Origin: Baylisascaris procyonis
Taxonomy: Eukaryota; Nematoda; Chromadorea; Rhabditida; Ascarididae
NCBI GenBank assembly: GCA_037389465.1
Contig: JAZARR010000204.1
Span: forward strand, 124,001 to 188,000
Length of the DNA: 64,000 nt
Direction: 5' to 3'
Positions 38,401 through 51,852 of this stretch are shown piece by piece. The notes beneath the pieces are model-generated. The model saw only the letters and a program-made list of their open reading frames with translations, was not told the DNA's origin and made no database searches. Numbering within the stretch: position 1 is the first letter of the stretch; every line of letters starts with the position of its first letter. Made by a program: the position numbers and the translations under genes.

Positions 38401-39848
38401 TTTTTTCGGCTTTTCGTAGAGTTTGTGTGAGTTTTTGAGAACTGATACAACCATTCACGATTGCTCATCTTCACAGGGGTACTATAATGCCTGACAGTTG
38501 TTGAAAGGTAAATGACAAGAATTTCAACGTTAAGGGCGGTTAAAAAAATGCGGTTAAAGGCGATCAAAAAATACACCCAATGAGCATTGAACTTTCCTTC
38601 CAACTGACCTCTCCGAAGGCGCGAAACTGCTATCCATTTCTTCGCTTGCGATTATTCGATTAACTAAAAAAAACTGTCCCCACTTACTTACACTCTGCTC
38701 TGGATGGTTGAATTTTGATGCGGTTTTAACTTATCCACTCGGCGTAATTCGCTGTTCTGAATAATCTACCCTGGGTAGCCCACGGTAAAGGTAGTCAAGC
38801 ACTCCAGAACTTTCACATTCTTCTGGCTATGAAATCAGTATGCGAACTTTTGCGAAAATTTTGCGACCAGCGCACTGAACTCCATAATTTCCGAAGGTAG
38901 ATGTCCCGCCTCTCTATTGGGCACCGTTTGTTATGCGATCATTCAAAAGCAGATCCTTATGATTAAAAATTTTCTCGTCTCTTTGCATGTTTATTGTGTT
39001 AGACGCGTGTTCCACGCCTTTTTTTTGTTGTAAAATAAAATGTTTTAGTTTGTTAAGTTTTACGGGATCCTTGTCCAGCGGCCGAAGTTCGCACATCATA
39101 GGCGGGAACCGAACAAATTCAAATTACCTGATTAAGCTCCAAAAATTTTAAATCCTACTCCCGTAACTTTGGGCTTTTAGGTGTCGGGGTCCAACAGTCA
39201 ACGTTACCTGAGCAAGCAAACATTTTTGATGGGCAATTTGGGGTGGTATGGGCTTTTCCAGTTTTCTATGTCAGTATCTGGGATCTCATAGCATCATCTT
39301 ATATTTACAGTTGGTGGCGAAAAATTTAAAAGTTGGAGGCATTAGTTAAATGTGACCGTGATCGCGAAACCAGACTTGACCTGCCACTCTGTGATGATGG
39401 GTAAGACTCGGTCCCAGTCAGGTTGAGGCCAGTCAGTTTATCTGGACAGGGTTAAATCCATCCTCATTGCCGCGCGTTAAATCGGGTTCAGGTAGTGAGT
39501 GGGTTTTGAATGCTGATTTGAAATGCAATGTTTGAAACATTTGCGAGTGGGTATATAGTAAAGCTTGTTTGTTAGGTTCACACTTTTTGTTCATTTGACT
39601 GGAATGCAGAAAGCGCCTTGGTCCCAGCCAAGGTAACGCAACTTAGCCAGTTTTCTGAGATATTTAAAACGCTGTCGGACGGGACAGATAAGCACCATCC
39701 CCTTAATTTTACGAGTACCTTGGAGTACCACAAACATAGTAAAAACTTGCAGTCTCGATGCTTCTAGGATGCCAAGCTCAGAGTTGGTAAAATTCTTCAA
39801 GTCGAAATTAGTCTTCGCTGCACTTAAACCATCTTACTCACTAGCAAG

Positions 39849-39894
39849 AGGGGAGGAGGAGGGGTTGGGAGAAGTCGAGGTGGGGGGGGGGAGG
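39849..39894 (+). other. G-rich tract
   Basis: Several runs of four or more G separated by short purine loops, ending in about ten G. It lies about 300 bases upstream of the brc-1 start. Confidence 0.6.
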
Positions 39895-40194
39895 CTGAAA
39901 CGAAAGGAGGGGATGGCGTTGTGAAGGAATCAATTTTTGACCGGAAAAGTTCCGTCAAATTTCATCTCATTGTCTTCGAAACCCTATTTCGAGGAATTTT
40001 CACAACATTTCAGAGCACCTTTAAGTTCCAATTCGATCACTTTTGCTAGAGAAGTACATGGTTTTTTCCTCGTTGTTCCTTAGCATCGTTGTGGCTGCAG
40101 AAGTAGATAATGGAAAAGGGACGAGAGTATTCATTATTCGTTGCTTTTGTAATATCATTAATTTATTTCGATATTTTTTTCATTTCTAACTTTC

Positions 40195-40196
40195 AG
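40195..40196 (+). promoter_or_regulatory. brc-1: Probable splice-leader acceptor of brc-1
   Basis: CTAACTTTCAG ends 10 nt before the brc-1 ATG at 40207. It has the strong nematode acceptor consensus directly before the RING exon, fitting trans-splicing. A cis-spliced 5' exon further upstream is possible. Confidence 0.5.
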
Positions 40197-40206
40197 GTGC
40201 CTCATA

Positions 40207-43200
40207 ATGGCATCTATGACGCCTTCTATAGACGAATCAGCCACCTTCGACAAGGGCTTTATTCTCGTTAGAGAGGATTTTGAAAACATGAAAATGGTTC
40301 TACGTTGTGGTATATGGCAAGTTCCCTTTTCAATCCTTTATTTTTACCTACGGATGAATACCTTGGGAACTTTTTAATATTGAAGTATTGTTTATTGGAA
40401 TATGTTAAAAATATTATTTGCACATTTTTTACTCCCCATTTTTATTCTATTTTGCGTATTTTGGCAAATAATTTTTTTTTTCTTTCAGCAGTACTTCGCT
40501 TTCACTACAAACATCTGAAAGTTCTAATTTAACTCTTCCTTATTACTCTGTAACACAAAATAGCTGTATCGACCCTAACTCATCTACCATTTAGTGTCAC
40601 ATTACTGCGTTAAGATTTTTTGAAGAGATTCGCCTAAGACAAGCATTTCTCTGTCTTCATGTGGTATGCTATCGGATCATTCACGTTTCTTTGCTTCCCT
40701 CCCATCTCCATTTCCTCTCCCCTACCCCTCCCTCTTCCTCGCTTCCTTGGCTCGTGTTGAAAAAAACAAAACAAGAAGAGCCGTCACTAAATTTTAATTT
40801 AGAATTTTCAAAATTATACGAGCTGTTTTAATTAGTTTTTCTAGGATTGTCCGCAGAACTTTCATTGATCAGTTATGAATTGAGAGCACCCGATCTGATT
40901 TCATATCGATTCCCATTGAGTTCTGTAGAAGTCCGTAGAAAAGGCTCTAGAGTACTGTCGCCTGTTCTGAGGAAGGAAGAAAGGTAGTCAATCGATCCAT
41001 TTTTTTGGGGTCTTAGATCTCTTTTCGGCATATAGTCAGAAAAAGTATGAACAGTGATTCAATTGAATTTCACTGCGTAGCTCCGATGAGTGGATAAGAG
41101 TAACGCAGAAATCTTTCCACTTAAAAATTTTTCTGCTGAAATATTTTCTAGAATTATTTCTGAAATTTCATCCTCCATTCTTTTATTTATTTATTTCTGC
41201 TCACTACAATTTCGGCCGTTTCAGTTGCTCGACATTAAAAGACCCAGTGGTGACAACATGTCTACATGCATTTTGCAGGTATTCTTTCTTTAAATTACGA
41301 CAGCTTTTCTCGAGCATAATTCGTTTCATTAATTTAATGTTCGCCGAATGCCGCTCGTTGAAAATAATAGAGGGTTTTTTGCCTGTCAATGGGAAAATGC
41401 AGTTTCTTCAGACCAGTTTATCAAGTGATTTTCAAAAACATTTTTCTTTTCAAGGTTGCAATTTTTTGAAGAAATTTTCCACTCTTATCTAAATGATTTT
41501 TACTGTCAAATCTATGAAGATATTTCTACTAATTAAAAGTTAACTTTTCTGAAAAAAATTGTTTATTTAATTTTGGTGAATATCAAATAACTGGAGAGTA
41601 TTTTTAGCTCGAAACTGTGTAAGTCAGTTCTACATCAAATCAAATAGCCATTTTCTTGTGTACTCTATTTTTTATGAATTGAGCGGCACATTTTTTCGGA
41701 ATTTTCTCGATAATAAATGCTTAATTTTTATAAGTTTTATTGCAGAGTGTGTTTTACTCTTTGCATGGATAAATTAAGCACTCTACGATGTCCAGTTTGC
41801 AAACAACATTTGAACAAAAGGTTTGCTATTCGCTTTTAAATTTTATTCAGCATTTACGAATGAGAACATTGTTCTACATTTGGAAAATATTTTCAGTGTA
41901 AGGTTTCTGTGAGGATATTCAGGTGTTTTATGCTATGTGAAATTCACAGAGGGGTGTCAACTAAGTGAGGGTATGAATCGATCTTCAGTTTGCCTGTTCA
42001 CTTCATTTTGGCGCGCGTTTATTGTCCTCACCTCCCGAAGTTTTGCTGTAGAACAATAGATAAGCCCTATGATCAATGGATTAGAGGATTTTAAGGGTTT
42101 GCTATTTAACCTTACAGTGATGGTGAAGAGAATGTTCTTAGATAAAGGATGGGGTGATCCAGGATTTTTCAAAATTTGAAAAGCGGTCCTCGTTGAGCTC
42201 AAATTTCAATAAGTTAGCTATCCTTAGTTTGATATTTATGAGATTTGGGAGTTGTCAAGCATCGCAAACATTAATATTCCACCGGAATGGTGGATCAGAA
42301 ATGATGAAGGGTCGATTGAGAAACGATTCATGAAAAAGACATGCGAAATACGTATGAATTAATTTCCTGTTAAAGCATCCGGCAGTGAGCTATTTAATAT
42401 TGCAGTTATGATAATAAAAAATTTCTTTTTTGAAGTCGGACGGATAGACTGCTTTGAAGTTTTGAATTTTAAAGTTTTTTTTTGAAAGAAAAAATGAGAG
42501 AAATAAAGAGGAAAATTTAAGAAGTATAATGCGAATATACGAAATGAATAATGCAGTGGACGAATAAATTTTTCTCGTTAACGAGAAAATTACCGGGTGA
42601 ATTTGCTTTGATATTATCTTTGGCGTTTTGGGGTATAGAGTTTTTTTTTTTTTTTGGATAATCGGATTTGGCTATTTACAGAAGTTGCGGAACATGTCCT
42701 CAATTATTGGAATTGATTTCCGGTTACCTTAGACTCGCGAGGCTTTATAAATGGGACAATGCAGCTATAGATATTCCTCAAGAAGCGGACTTCCTCGAAA
42801 GCCAGGTGTGGGCTCTATTCATCATTTTTCATATTTTGGAAGATTTGGTCTCGTCCCACCGTTCCCCATCCACATTCCCTCCCCAGCCTTCACCCTTCTC
42901 GCCGTTTCGCTCTACTCACTGATTTTGATTTTGCTTTCATTACTGTTTTGATCATTAGCTTTAGTGGCAGCTAATTAACCTGGAACTTTTGTAACTGTAG
43001 AACAGTTAGAACTGTAAAAACGGTAGACACGAGAAGGTTCATGGAGAAGACGACACTGAGAAATAGTAGGCAGAGATATGACGCGAATAGGTTTTTGGGG
43101 AAGAGGATAAAGGTTCGTCGATGGTGATCTTCATATGCTATTATTGCCAAGTTGTTCTTTCTATGCCTGTGTGGACTATCTTCTCTCTACTTATTATTAA

Positions 43201-46200
43201 GAATTCCTTCAAGGGATAGAGGCCTTCATTATTCTCCTCAGTTATCATTTTCTTGTTATAACTATGGAGTTGTTATCCGTTCCCAAATTCTTTGAATCGC
43301 AGATAATCTTTTTGTGATATTTTAATTGTAGCGAATAATAACTTAAGGTGTTGATGACGCAGAATGTCGTTGACAATATTGATACTTTACCACTACAACA
43401 GACTACAAATATCGTCGCTAGTTTCAAGGTGAGGTTCTTTTTTCTGTGATTGCACTTTTTTCTACTTTTTTTGGTATAATCGTTTAGCGCATTGACAGCG
43501 AGTATTGCCAATGTTTATAAATGATTGCATTTATTGATGTTAGAGATTCTTTGGAATATAATTGATGGCTTTTGATTTAAATGTTTTTTAAGTGGTTTAA
43601 ACTTGCGAGTTTCACTTTAAAGCAGCATTTTTCATATGCTTTCTATGAAGAAATCGATAACCTTCCTATCGTGATACGATCTTGTTTCAAGGAGGGAAAA
43701 GGCTTTTTAGGATTGGTCATAATTAAAAGGAAATTTATCTCAGCTTTTAAAACTTGTTAAGTAGCTATTTTTGGTGATTTCTCTTTTCCTAAAATATGCT
43801 TTTTCTATGAGTGATTGGTATCAGTTATTCTAGAACTTTATTTAGCCTGTTCGAATATATAACCGTCTTCTAACATTTGCTATATACCGGCCGATCAATG
43901 TACAGCTGTAGGTTTTGAAGCGGAAATCAAAAAACATGCGAGAAAGTATGGTTGAATCCGAGTGATGTGTATCAGAGTAGCCGAACTTAGCGCCTGATAA
44001 AGAGTTGATGGTAGCGTCGACGCACATTCTTACATAGAATACGCTTTTCTTACGCTTATTTACGGTAAAGCTCTTTTCATTTTAGCAACCTTTTCGCAGA
44101 CATGCTCTCAAAAGAACGTTGAGTATGGAGAACAGGGTATCCAGTTGTCGGCCGGGAAAAATAACCAGAAGTGATGCAAGCGTGGCAGAACGTCGGGAAC
44201 GTGGTGGAGTTCGCACTCGTGCAGCAGCTCCACTCCATTGTAGCAAGGAGCAGATTGGTGCAATCTCGTCAACGAAATTATCTGTACTACCTGAGGATGC
44301 TGAGGTTTCAAGTTACGAGGACCGGTCAGTCACGGCATCAGATGAAAACAGAGGATGTCGGAATCTAGACGTTTATGATCCCGAAATTAAAAAGCGTTTG
44401 AAATCGTACGATACGGGACCATTAATTGGAAATCCACAAATGTTAGATTGGAATGCCCGAGGCTGCAGTCCGGATAAAGGAGAGAATGGAGCAGAACGGC
44501 CGAAGAATTCATCCGTGGAAACAAACTCTGAAAGCGTCAGCACCCACAGTGTTCCTCATCGCCCAGCTCGACGTTTCGACAAGGATATCGAACATATGAA
44601 AAAGCTTTCAGGAACTGAAGTAAATGCAGAATATATGAACATGTTAAGTTATGGATGCGAGGCACCTACGCAAGCATGCGTTGATACTGTCGACGCATCA
44701 GCTCATTACACTCCAAAATTACATACAACATCTGTACAAACCCATGCTTCGAGAAAGAAAGGACATGATGCTTGCACACAAACATGCGTTGTGCCTTCTG
44801 AATGTCAGGACGTTTGCATACAAACGGTGATTGGATCACACGACGTCATTGCGCAAACTGAATCCGAACAGAACTTACTGGAAGCTTCTCTGCAGACAAT
44901 ATTTGAGTGTCAAGAAATTGGATTACAAACCGAGCAATCGATGAAATGTTTCGTCGATTCGATCGTTCAGACGGACTTTACTGATGATTTCCAACAAACT
45001 GGTATTACAATGGACTCTTGTAAGTATCCGGAGGGGAAAACGATCGAAGAAATGGAAAGCGGCGACATATTCGTCGGGAGAAGACGTTTAAGCGTAGATC
45101 GTGCTCGAAATGATGCTGCTGATGCGGCTTGCAAGTTAGAGCTGGTCGTGAATAGACGTTTTGGTAAGTATTCCTCTTTTTTTCTTTCTGTTTATGCAAA
45201 TTTTGGTGGTGGAATTGCCTTGAGGTTCTCATTGTAATGAATGCTTGCTAAGGTATTTCATTTTCCTATTCATCTAAAATATATGGTAAGGCTAAAACTG
45301 AAGAGAGGTGGCGCGACGTTGTTAAAAAAATAATGAAGAAGAAGTAGGTGGCTTCTTCGCATATTGGCGTAGACGCTAATTCTGCACACTTAAAGCTGAT
45401 ATTGGGCATCTGATTCTAATGCTTCCATCGCACAATGTTATAAGAACTCAATATATGTTTCGAATTTATTGCACCCAGTGTGCCATGTAAATTCCAAAAT
45501 TCATTTTCATCGTGCCAGGTGCAAACATGTCATATGTATGTACTCACTATCCATTTATTCTTTAAATTTGTTTATTCATTTATTTGTTTTTCATTCATTT
45601 ATTTATTTACTTGTTCATGCATATTTTTATACAGATGAAAAAAAGGATAAGAATTAAATGTAAATGTTTTGGTTTAAAATTCTAAAGTATCTTTTGAGGA
45701 ATACAGTAGAAATCAATTTTTTAAATCTTGATGGAGAGTACACCTGTGGACCACCGATTGTTGCAAAAATCCCTTATTCTCTTTTAATAAATGGCATAGG
45801 CTTCAGTGAGGAGGTATAGTTTGTAGTTAGTCTAAACAAGCAATCGAAATTTTGTCTGACAAGTGGTGAATGAGAGATCGGCGTTTTTATGTAGTATTTA
45901 CAGAGATAATTGATTCAGTATCTTTTTTTATTATTTTTGATACATATGTTAAGCACACCTCTTTCCGCGCAAATCAAGTTTTCAACTGCAGCTGTCACTT
46001 TCAATCCTCCATGGACTATGCCTGATTCTACCCTTTTATTGCGTTCTATAAACAATTGGGGGTGGTCGAAGCATTCATGCATATTCGGAGAGTGTGCAAG
46101 CTTTTTGTAAAATGTTCTTCAAGAGTTATCTGTCAGCTGGGAATGTTTATAGAAAAACAAACGGCTGAGACACGTGTTCAAGCACTACTTGCATGCCTAC

Positions 46201-47264
46201 CTTGGATTCCGACATTCCTGGGTTTGGTAAGTTCTTTTTCTTTATTATTGCCAGTAAGGGCATTCAAATTTTTTGAAGCTTTAAATCTGCTAAACCTTGT
46301 AGTCCCCTTTTCTCTCCCTCTCCTTAAGGTACAGAATACAGCCGTATGAGCTTGAGCTCCTATTTCATGCACTTTGAAACACCGAAGTAACGTACAACGA
46401 CTCTGCAGCGTGGGGATACAACGACTCTGCACGTGGGAATCGTTATATTTTATGTGATACTCAATTATGCAAGGAAGTTCTTTTTAGCAGTCCCTTAAAA
46501 ATCATGGTTATTGGATTTGGTATGAGCGTGCCTCAAAGAATTACTTATTTTTAATATTCCAATTTCAATCGATATTTCAGTATTACCAGTTGTAACGAAG
46601 ATATATGGATGTTTCTTACCAGTCATGAACCATTGTTAGTATAAAGAATGTTTTTAACGAAGTTATGGGGTATCTGTTAGCAGTGTTGAACCATTGTTAG
46701 TATAAAGAACGGGGGAAGGTAAGGTTTATGCCGAATTATGCCAAAAAAGTTAGTTGTGTTTGTTGTATCCTATTAGATGGCAATTATTTGAACAATGGGT
46801 TCGAATGGGGCGCTCATTTGTGTTTATTGTTTTTTCGCTAAATCGTTTAGAAAACGCTATTTTCTTTTGATAAGAAATGTAGACCGTGAAGTAGCAATTT
46901 AAAAAAAAATCTAACGTCTTATAGTGATCTAGAAGAGGATTTTTTAGTAAGGAGCTTTTTGAGATCCCCACTCCTTCCCTTCTCCATCTTTTTTCTCCTC
47001 TCTTCACTTTCCTCTTTCTCCCTCTTCCCTATGAGAGTGGCTTACGAAAACCAATAATTTATAAATTTACTTCTTTCTTTTTCGCAAAGAGGAGAGTGAG
47101 GATATGCGTTATGCAGTTACCATTATATCTGTAGTGTAGGGGGCAGAAAGCAGTGTGCATTTATGATACACTATTTCAGGATTATGATGGTTTCTCTCAG
47201 CGCTTCGGTGATGACGCGACTCCACTGGACAAAGGCACAGTCGTCGAACATCTAGGTAAGTTTG

Positions 47265-47362
<98 letters not shown>

Positions 47363-50300
47363 CGCTGCGCTGCTTTTAAGATGAAGAACGTTGCTCGGTA
47401 GTCGAGGCGAGTGAAGATGAGGCGAACGAAGCGGAAACAAACGATGAGTCAGCATTATCTCAAAACGTTCACTTGGAATGCTTTAACAGCACATTAAGTA
47501 AGTGTTTTCCACCCCAAATACTGTTTATCTTCTCTTTCATCGGCTGGTAGGGAAAGGGATTTTATAGACCGAATGCATTATGTCAGCGAAATTATTGCGT
47601 CTGTTTGATATCTACATCATTTACTGTTTTAACAATTGTTCCTCTCACTGTAGGGGGTTCGTGCTGTCGGTACTATTCATTGTTAACCATGGTTGGTCTC
47701 ACTCCTCTCTTCAGGCGGGAAAGGTAGAATGTGTCACATGTGCTTCCTACGGCTGTTGGCAGAGATGAAATTGTCTTTCTAATCGTCTTTCAGATGTGCC
47801 CACATGTGAGTTCATAAATGGATGCACACGTGGTCGGTGTCCTTTTATTACGTTTAGTTTTTTTTGAATATCTAGTGGTTCGTTGGCAGTGATACACAGG
47901 ATTTGTGGAAAGATTTTTTCAGTATTTTTTCGAAGAGAAATTGGAGGCTGAAGGAAGTGAAAATGCTGGAGTTGGTGCGCTTGAAAAATTGCAGTGTGGA
48001 AATATCTCTTCGATATTTCCCATTCCCTTCGGCTTTCTTTCACATGTTTTTTCCGTCGAGGTCATGCTATTTTCAGAGAAGGAAACCGACCTGAATGGTA
48101 GTCGAGGTCTAGAAGGAAATGTTGGACAATTGCGCCCCAACCAAAACAAGGAACAAGCACCATTAAAATATGAAGAGAACGCAACTCTACACGATGCATA
48201 TCAAGAGAAGCAAGCATGGGGTTCTCAAAGTGTAAACACTTTGAAGATGAACAGTTTACTTGCCTCGAAGGAAATAGTCACCGATTCATTGGGGTCATGT
48301 TCACAGCATCAGCTCAAGTTGATGATTTCTGGATTAACAAGTCATTCTGAAGTGGTTAGTTGAATTGCTTTTGCTGTTGTTGTTAGTTGAATTAGCTGAA
48401 GCAGCTACCAGAGCGGTTGATTTTATTTTCTCTCTTTGAAGTTGTAAATATTCCTGGTTGTAGCAGTCAAAAGATGTATTTCTAGGTTATCATAGGATAG
48501 ATTTGTTTGGGGGGGGAGGGTAATTTTCTGTGACTTCGTTGGTAGAATATAAAATCTATTAATATAATGGTCGTAATTTTTGCTTTGCTTGTGATTGATG
48601 ATGTTTTATGTGACGGAGTTTGCTAATGTTGTAGGAATGACTGATTCATTTTTACGTGTAATTATTGCCGAATTCGTCAATTTGTTGTTTTAAGGAGTAT
48701 GTGGAGAAGTTTTTGAAGGTCTTTCCTACAACTCATCTTATACGTGAAATGACGCGTGACTGCACTCATCTCATCATGTTCAATACGGGTGTGGATTTTT
48801 TTATCGTCTTCATTTTTCATTTTTTTTTGCATCCATAATCTACTGACTTTTAAGGGGCGTGGGGGGGGAGGCTAGGGAGCCGCCTGTATAAGATGAAACA
48901 AATGGGGTGTTGCTGAGCAAGTGCCATTTTCAAAGCCAAGTTGTGGAGTTTATTTAGTTGGCACAAACTGTGCATCTTGGTGCGTCGACAAGAGTAACGG
49001 GTTGAATTGGAATCTCTTTTTTCTTAAGGTTCGGCTAGCCAAAAAACTTTTACTCACCTTTTCTAAAAAGTTATTTTCTTCGACGGTATTCGTCTTTTCC
49101 CTCCTCTATTTCATTGTGGCCGAAAAAATTTTATAGTAAAGACCATTAGAGTTTTAAAAGTTTTTCGCTATACTGGAGCATAGAGAAGAGGGACTTAGAA
49201 ACGCACCGGTCGCCTCATCCCATATATGAAATAAATGATCGCCACGAATTTTACTAACTGTTTTCAACAATTCTCGTTATCAGTACTGGCCAGTCAGCGC
49301 TCACTTTTGAATGGGGGAATTTTTTCAATGCTCATTAGACCGCGTTTCCTATTATTTTTGAATGTCTTTGTCCTCGTTAGGTTTGATGAATCACAGGTAT
49401 AACTCCATTCGCCAGGAGAAATTTTCTTCGCTTTCTTTCTTCTACTCTCCCTCCTCCTCCCGCGCCCTCCCCCTCCTCCCTTCGTCCAGTTTCTCCTCCC
49501 TCTTCGCTTCTATTGATCATCTTTGTTTTTACTGGGGTGATCCAGATCTGTGTAGTAGTTTGAGGATCAGCGTAAACCATTGAATTTCTTTTTGTTTTGC
49601 GAATTGACGAAGTACGAACAATTTGAGGTTTTATTCAGACGGTCGATTGTGTAAGAATCGTTCTCTGAAATACGCGTACGCAATCGCGAATCGGAGCGTT
49701 GTTGTAACATATGAATGGCTAAAGGATTGTATCAAGCAGAACAGCATCCTTCCCATTGTAGTTATTTCTTTTGTTTTTGTTTTGTTTTGTATTTGTTTGT
49801 TTGTTTTTTTTTTCGTTCTTGGCCACGTGACGTTGAATAATGATTTACTTCAATCTTCGACGATGTTGTGTCCGTTTTATTTGAGAGGGAAGGATTCTAA
49901 CATTTATCGCTTCAAGTCATGTTTAGTTTTTGCTGGTTTCAGAGGTTCTAGTTATAATTGAAGGATTTTATTTTAGAAACCGGTGTTTTAGAAAATTATA
50001 GTTATAATAATAGCAAAAAAACTAGCTGAAGGGTTTTATAAATAGATATGTGAGGTAATACAGTATTCAGGCTTCTAGATGCCGAAGTTATAGTCTTTCT
50101 TTGATTAGGATAAAGTGCATATGTGGGAGTGCAAACCATTTTATGGTGTCAGTTTTTTCATGGAATAGTGAAGAGGGGAGAAGGGAGGATAAGACAACAT
50201 CTGTCAGCCATCTGTACCTGAATAAACCATTCGATGTATCATCTTGGCATCACCATGAATGAAATAAAAACTGCAAAATGGCCGATCACCTTTAAATTGT

Positions 50301-51852
50301 TAGACCGAAAACCGTCTGATATGTTTGTTGCAAGCATATAATTTAGGAGAAATATGAAGTGGAAGGCGATGTACTGGTGAATCAGACGAGTCGAGCGGCG
50401 CGACGTTCGCGTAGAGGAGATGGAAATTTATTCGCTGGATTCACGTTTTATTTACCTCCTCCTTATTTCCGCTTCTCGAAATTAGTCACGAAAGGTTTGT
50501 TGCACCAGTGTTTTTGTTTATGTTGGATGTGAATTAGTAATATTTTCCATTGGAGAAGAAATTGGTAAGTGGTAGGATTTTTTGTTTAGTTTGTTGGAAT
50601 TCTATAGAGCAAGAGTTTTTTTTTATTCTTTGAATTATATAAGTTATAAAGCAAAATTCGATAGATTCTACAAAGAGACTCTTTTGTTTTTTATCCTTTG
50701 AGGAGCTTGCATTTTAATTGTTCTTTTCTGATTAGTTTTTATTCAGTATTCAGAATAATGGAATATTCACCAAAGATTTCATTTGAATTTTTTCATTCCT
50801 ATTCATCCTGCATGGTTAAAGTCAGCGAGATTCACAAAGGGTTTGTCTACTGCGGCGGTATATTTTTTCGTTTGTCGATGGAAAAAATACTCTGAGAAGT
50901 GTTGACAAATCAGTTAGTTTAAAGTTATTAAGACGCGTAGTTGTTTGTTCTTTTTTTTTTGTTAATAAATGCTTATTATGTGAATAAAAGATGCTTGTCA
51001 TCATTTCCATTTTGTAATCTCGAAAACGATTATCGGCAATTTCCCTTGTGGCTTCGTTGAAGCCGGAGGATTGTTTACAGAAAGCTTAGCCAGGAAATCT
51101 TTGTATGGCACTGCTTCCTCTATTTTCTGCTCGTGAAAGGAGAGAGGTAGGGACGATTGGGAAGAGTCTTCATTATACTCAGTTTTCAGCCACATTTTTA
51201 CAGAGGAATTTTCAACGCTTTTCTAAACTCTGAATTGGATTAGGCGGAACAAAGGAAAGAAGAATATTTTGTTGTATTATTGGTTAATTTTTTATGAAGC
51301 AAAATGTTCGAAAATGTTCGACTTGCTATGTACTTTATTTTACAAAAATTACAGATCGCCTTACGGAAATAATTCAAATGGTTGGAGGCGAATGTGTGGA
51401 GCATATTTGGGATTTACCATCAAACAAGTGCGCTTATGTGATTTTTGCTCCTGGTTCGCGTAGCGCTGATGCGGCCAGAAGGTATGTTTGTTGTTTAAAT
51501 ATTTCGTTGCAGTTGATAGCTGCTATTTACTGATTCGTCAATTTTTTATTTTCATAATCTTGTATATGTTGGATCAATGGCTAATATAAGCAATTCCTTG
51601 GTCGGGATATAGACCCACGTTGAGGGTTTTTATATGCTTCATTATGCTAAGCTGTATGTAAATTAAGGCTCGTTTTAAAGTTCCGATGAATGTTAGTGAA
51701 TGATCGCTCACTTTTATGCACGTGATTGGAGGTTCGAGAAGGATATTGGTGTGGAAGTTCTGGTTGCCGACTGGGTTCTCGATTCGATTTGTGAGTACCG
51801 CGTTCTCCAACACAACACACGCGTCTATCGAGTCACCAATCGCACCGCGTGA
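40207..51852 (+). CDS. brc-1: BRC-1, BRCA1 orthologue: RING plus tandem BRCT (15 exons, 945 aa)
   Basis: E3 ubiquitin ligase subunit, normally paired with BARD1/BRD-1, in double-strand-break repair. Exons in continuous frame: 40207-40316, 41225-41278, 41746-41820, 42682-42805, 43363-43428, 44086-45163, 46153-46226, 47180-47255, 47381-47497, 47900-48354, 48695-48788, 49639-49757, 50347-50494, 51355-51481 and 51732-51852 (2838 nt). RING ligands are C34, C37, C49, H51, C54, C57, C70 and C73 (CGIC, TCLHAFCRVC, RCPVC). The BRCT pair covers about 730-940: LMISGLTS carries the Ser-Gly pair, and NRSLKY the Arg and Lys, of the BRCA1 phosphoserine pocket. EWLKDCI and DWVLDSI hold the signature Trp of each repeat. 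Intron 1 starts GCAAGT. Exons 5, 7-10 are less certain: exon 10 could hide an intron ending at the TTTTCAG near 48077. Residues 144-500 look disordered and contain eight QT motifs. Confidence 0.9.
44731..45000 (+). repeat. brc-1: Array of eight Gln-Thr motifs in BRC-1
   Basis: Within exon 6 the pair QT occurs at about residues 361, 375, 389, 400, 413, 424, 438 and 447, i.e. every 9-14 residues: SVQT, CTQT, CIQT, IAQT, SLQT, GLQT, IVQT, QQT. The flanks differ, so this is not a recent DNA duplication. QT after a hydrophobic, Thr or small residue is the core of dynein light chain LC8 recognition (TQT family). LC8 binding is an inference. Confidence 0.75.
46625..46720. repeat. Short tandem duplication in brc-1 intron 7
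   Basis: GAACCATTGTTAGTATAAAGAA occurs twice, 61 bases apart (about 46627 and 46688), with similar sequence between. Confidence 0.6.
47271..47359. repeat. (TA)n microsatellite filling brc-1 intron 8
   Basis: Uninterrupted TA for 89 bases between the donor at 47256 and the acceptor at 47380. It makes up most of the 125-base intron and should be length-polymorphic. Confidence 0.97.

Larger units (their letters stand above)
26757..40206. other. Long stretch with no recognised gene
   Basis: Includes the 5' flank of copy B, the right-arm-specific segment, and about 33.4-40.2 kb of AT-rich single-copy DNA. Open stretches at 33448-33678 (-), 35518-35754 (+) and about 38130-38367 (+) have no recognised domain or clear splice sites and are left unassigned. 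A G-rich tract lies at about 39849-39894. Confidence 0.6.

Noticed and set aside
44119..45237. The 372-residue open frame as a separate intronless gene
   Set aside because: It is exon 6 of brc-1: the frame runs upstream to an ATTTTAG acceptor at 44085, ends at a GTAAGT donor at 45164, and both phases fit the neighbouring exons.
47797..47809. Possible 12-base micro-exon of brc-1 between exons 9 and 10
   Set aside because: Including it would create a TGA at the join to the next exon; exon 9 joined directly to 47900 keeps the frame.
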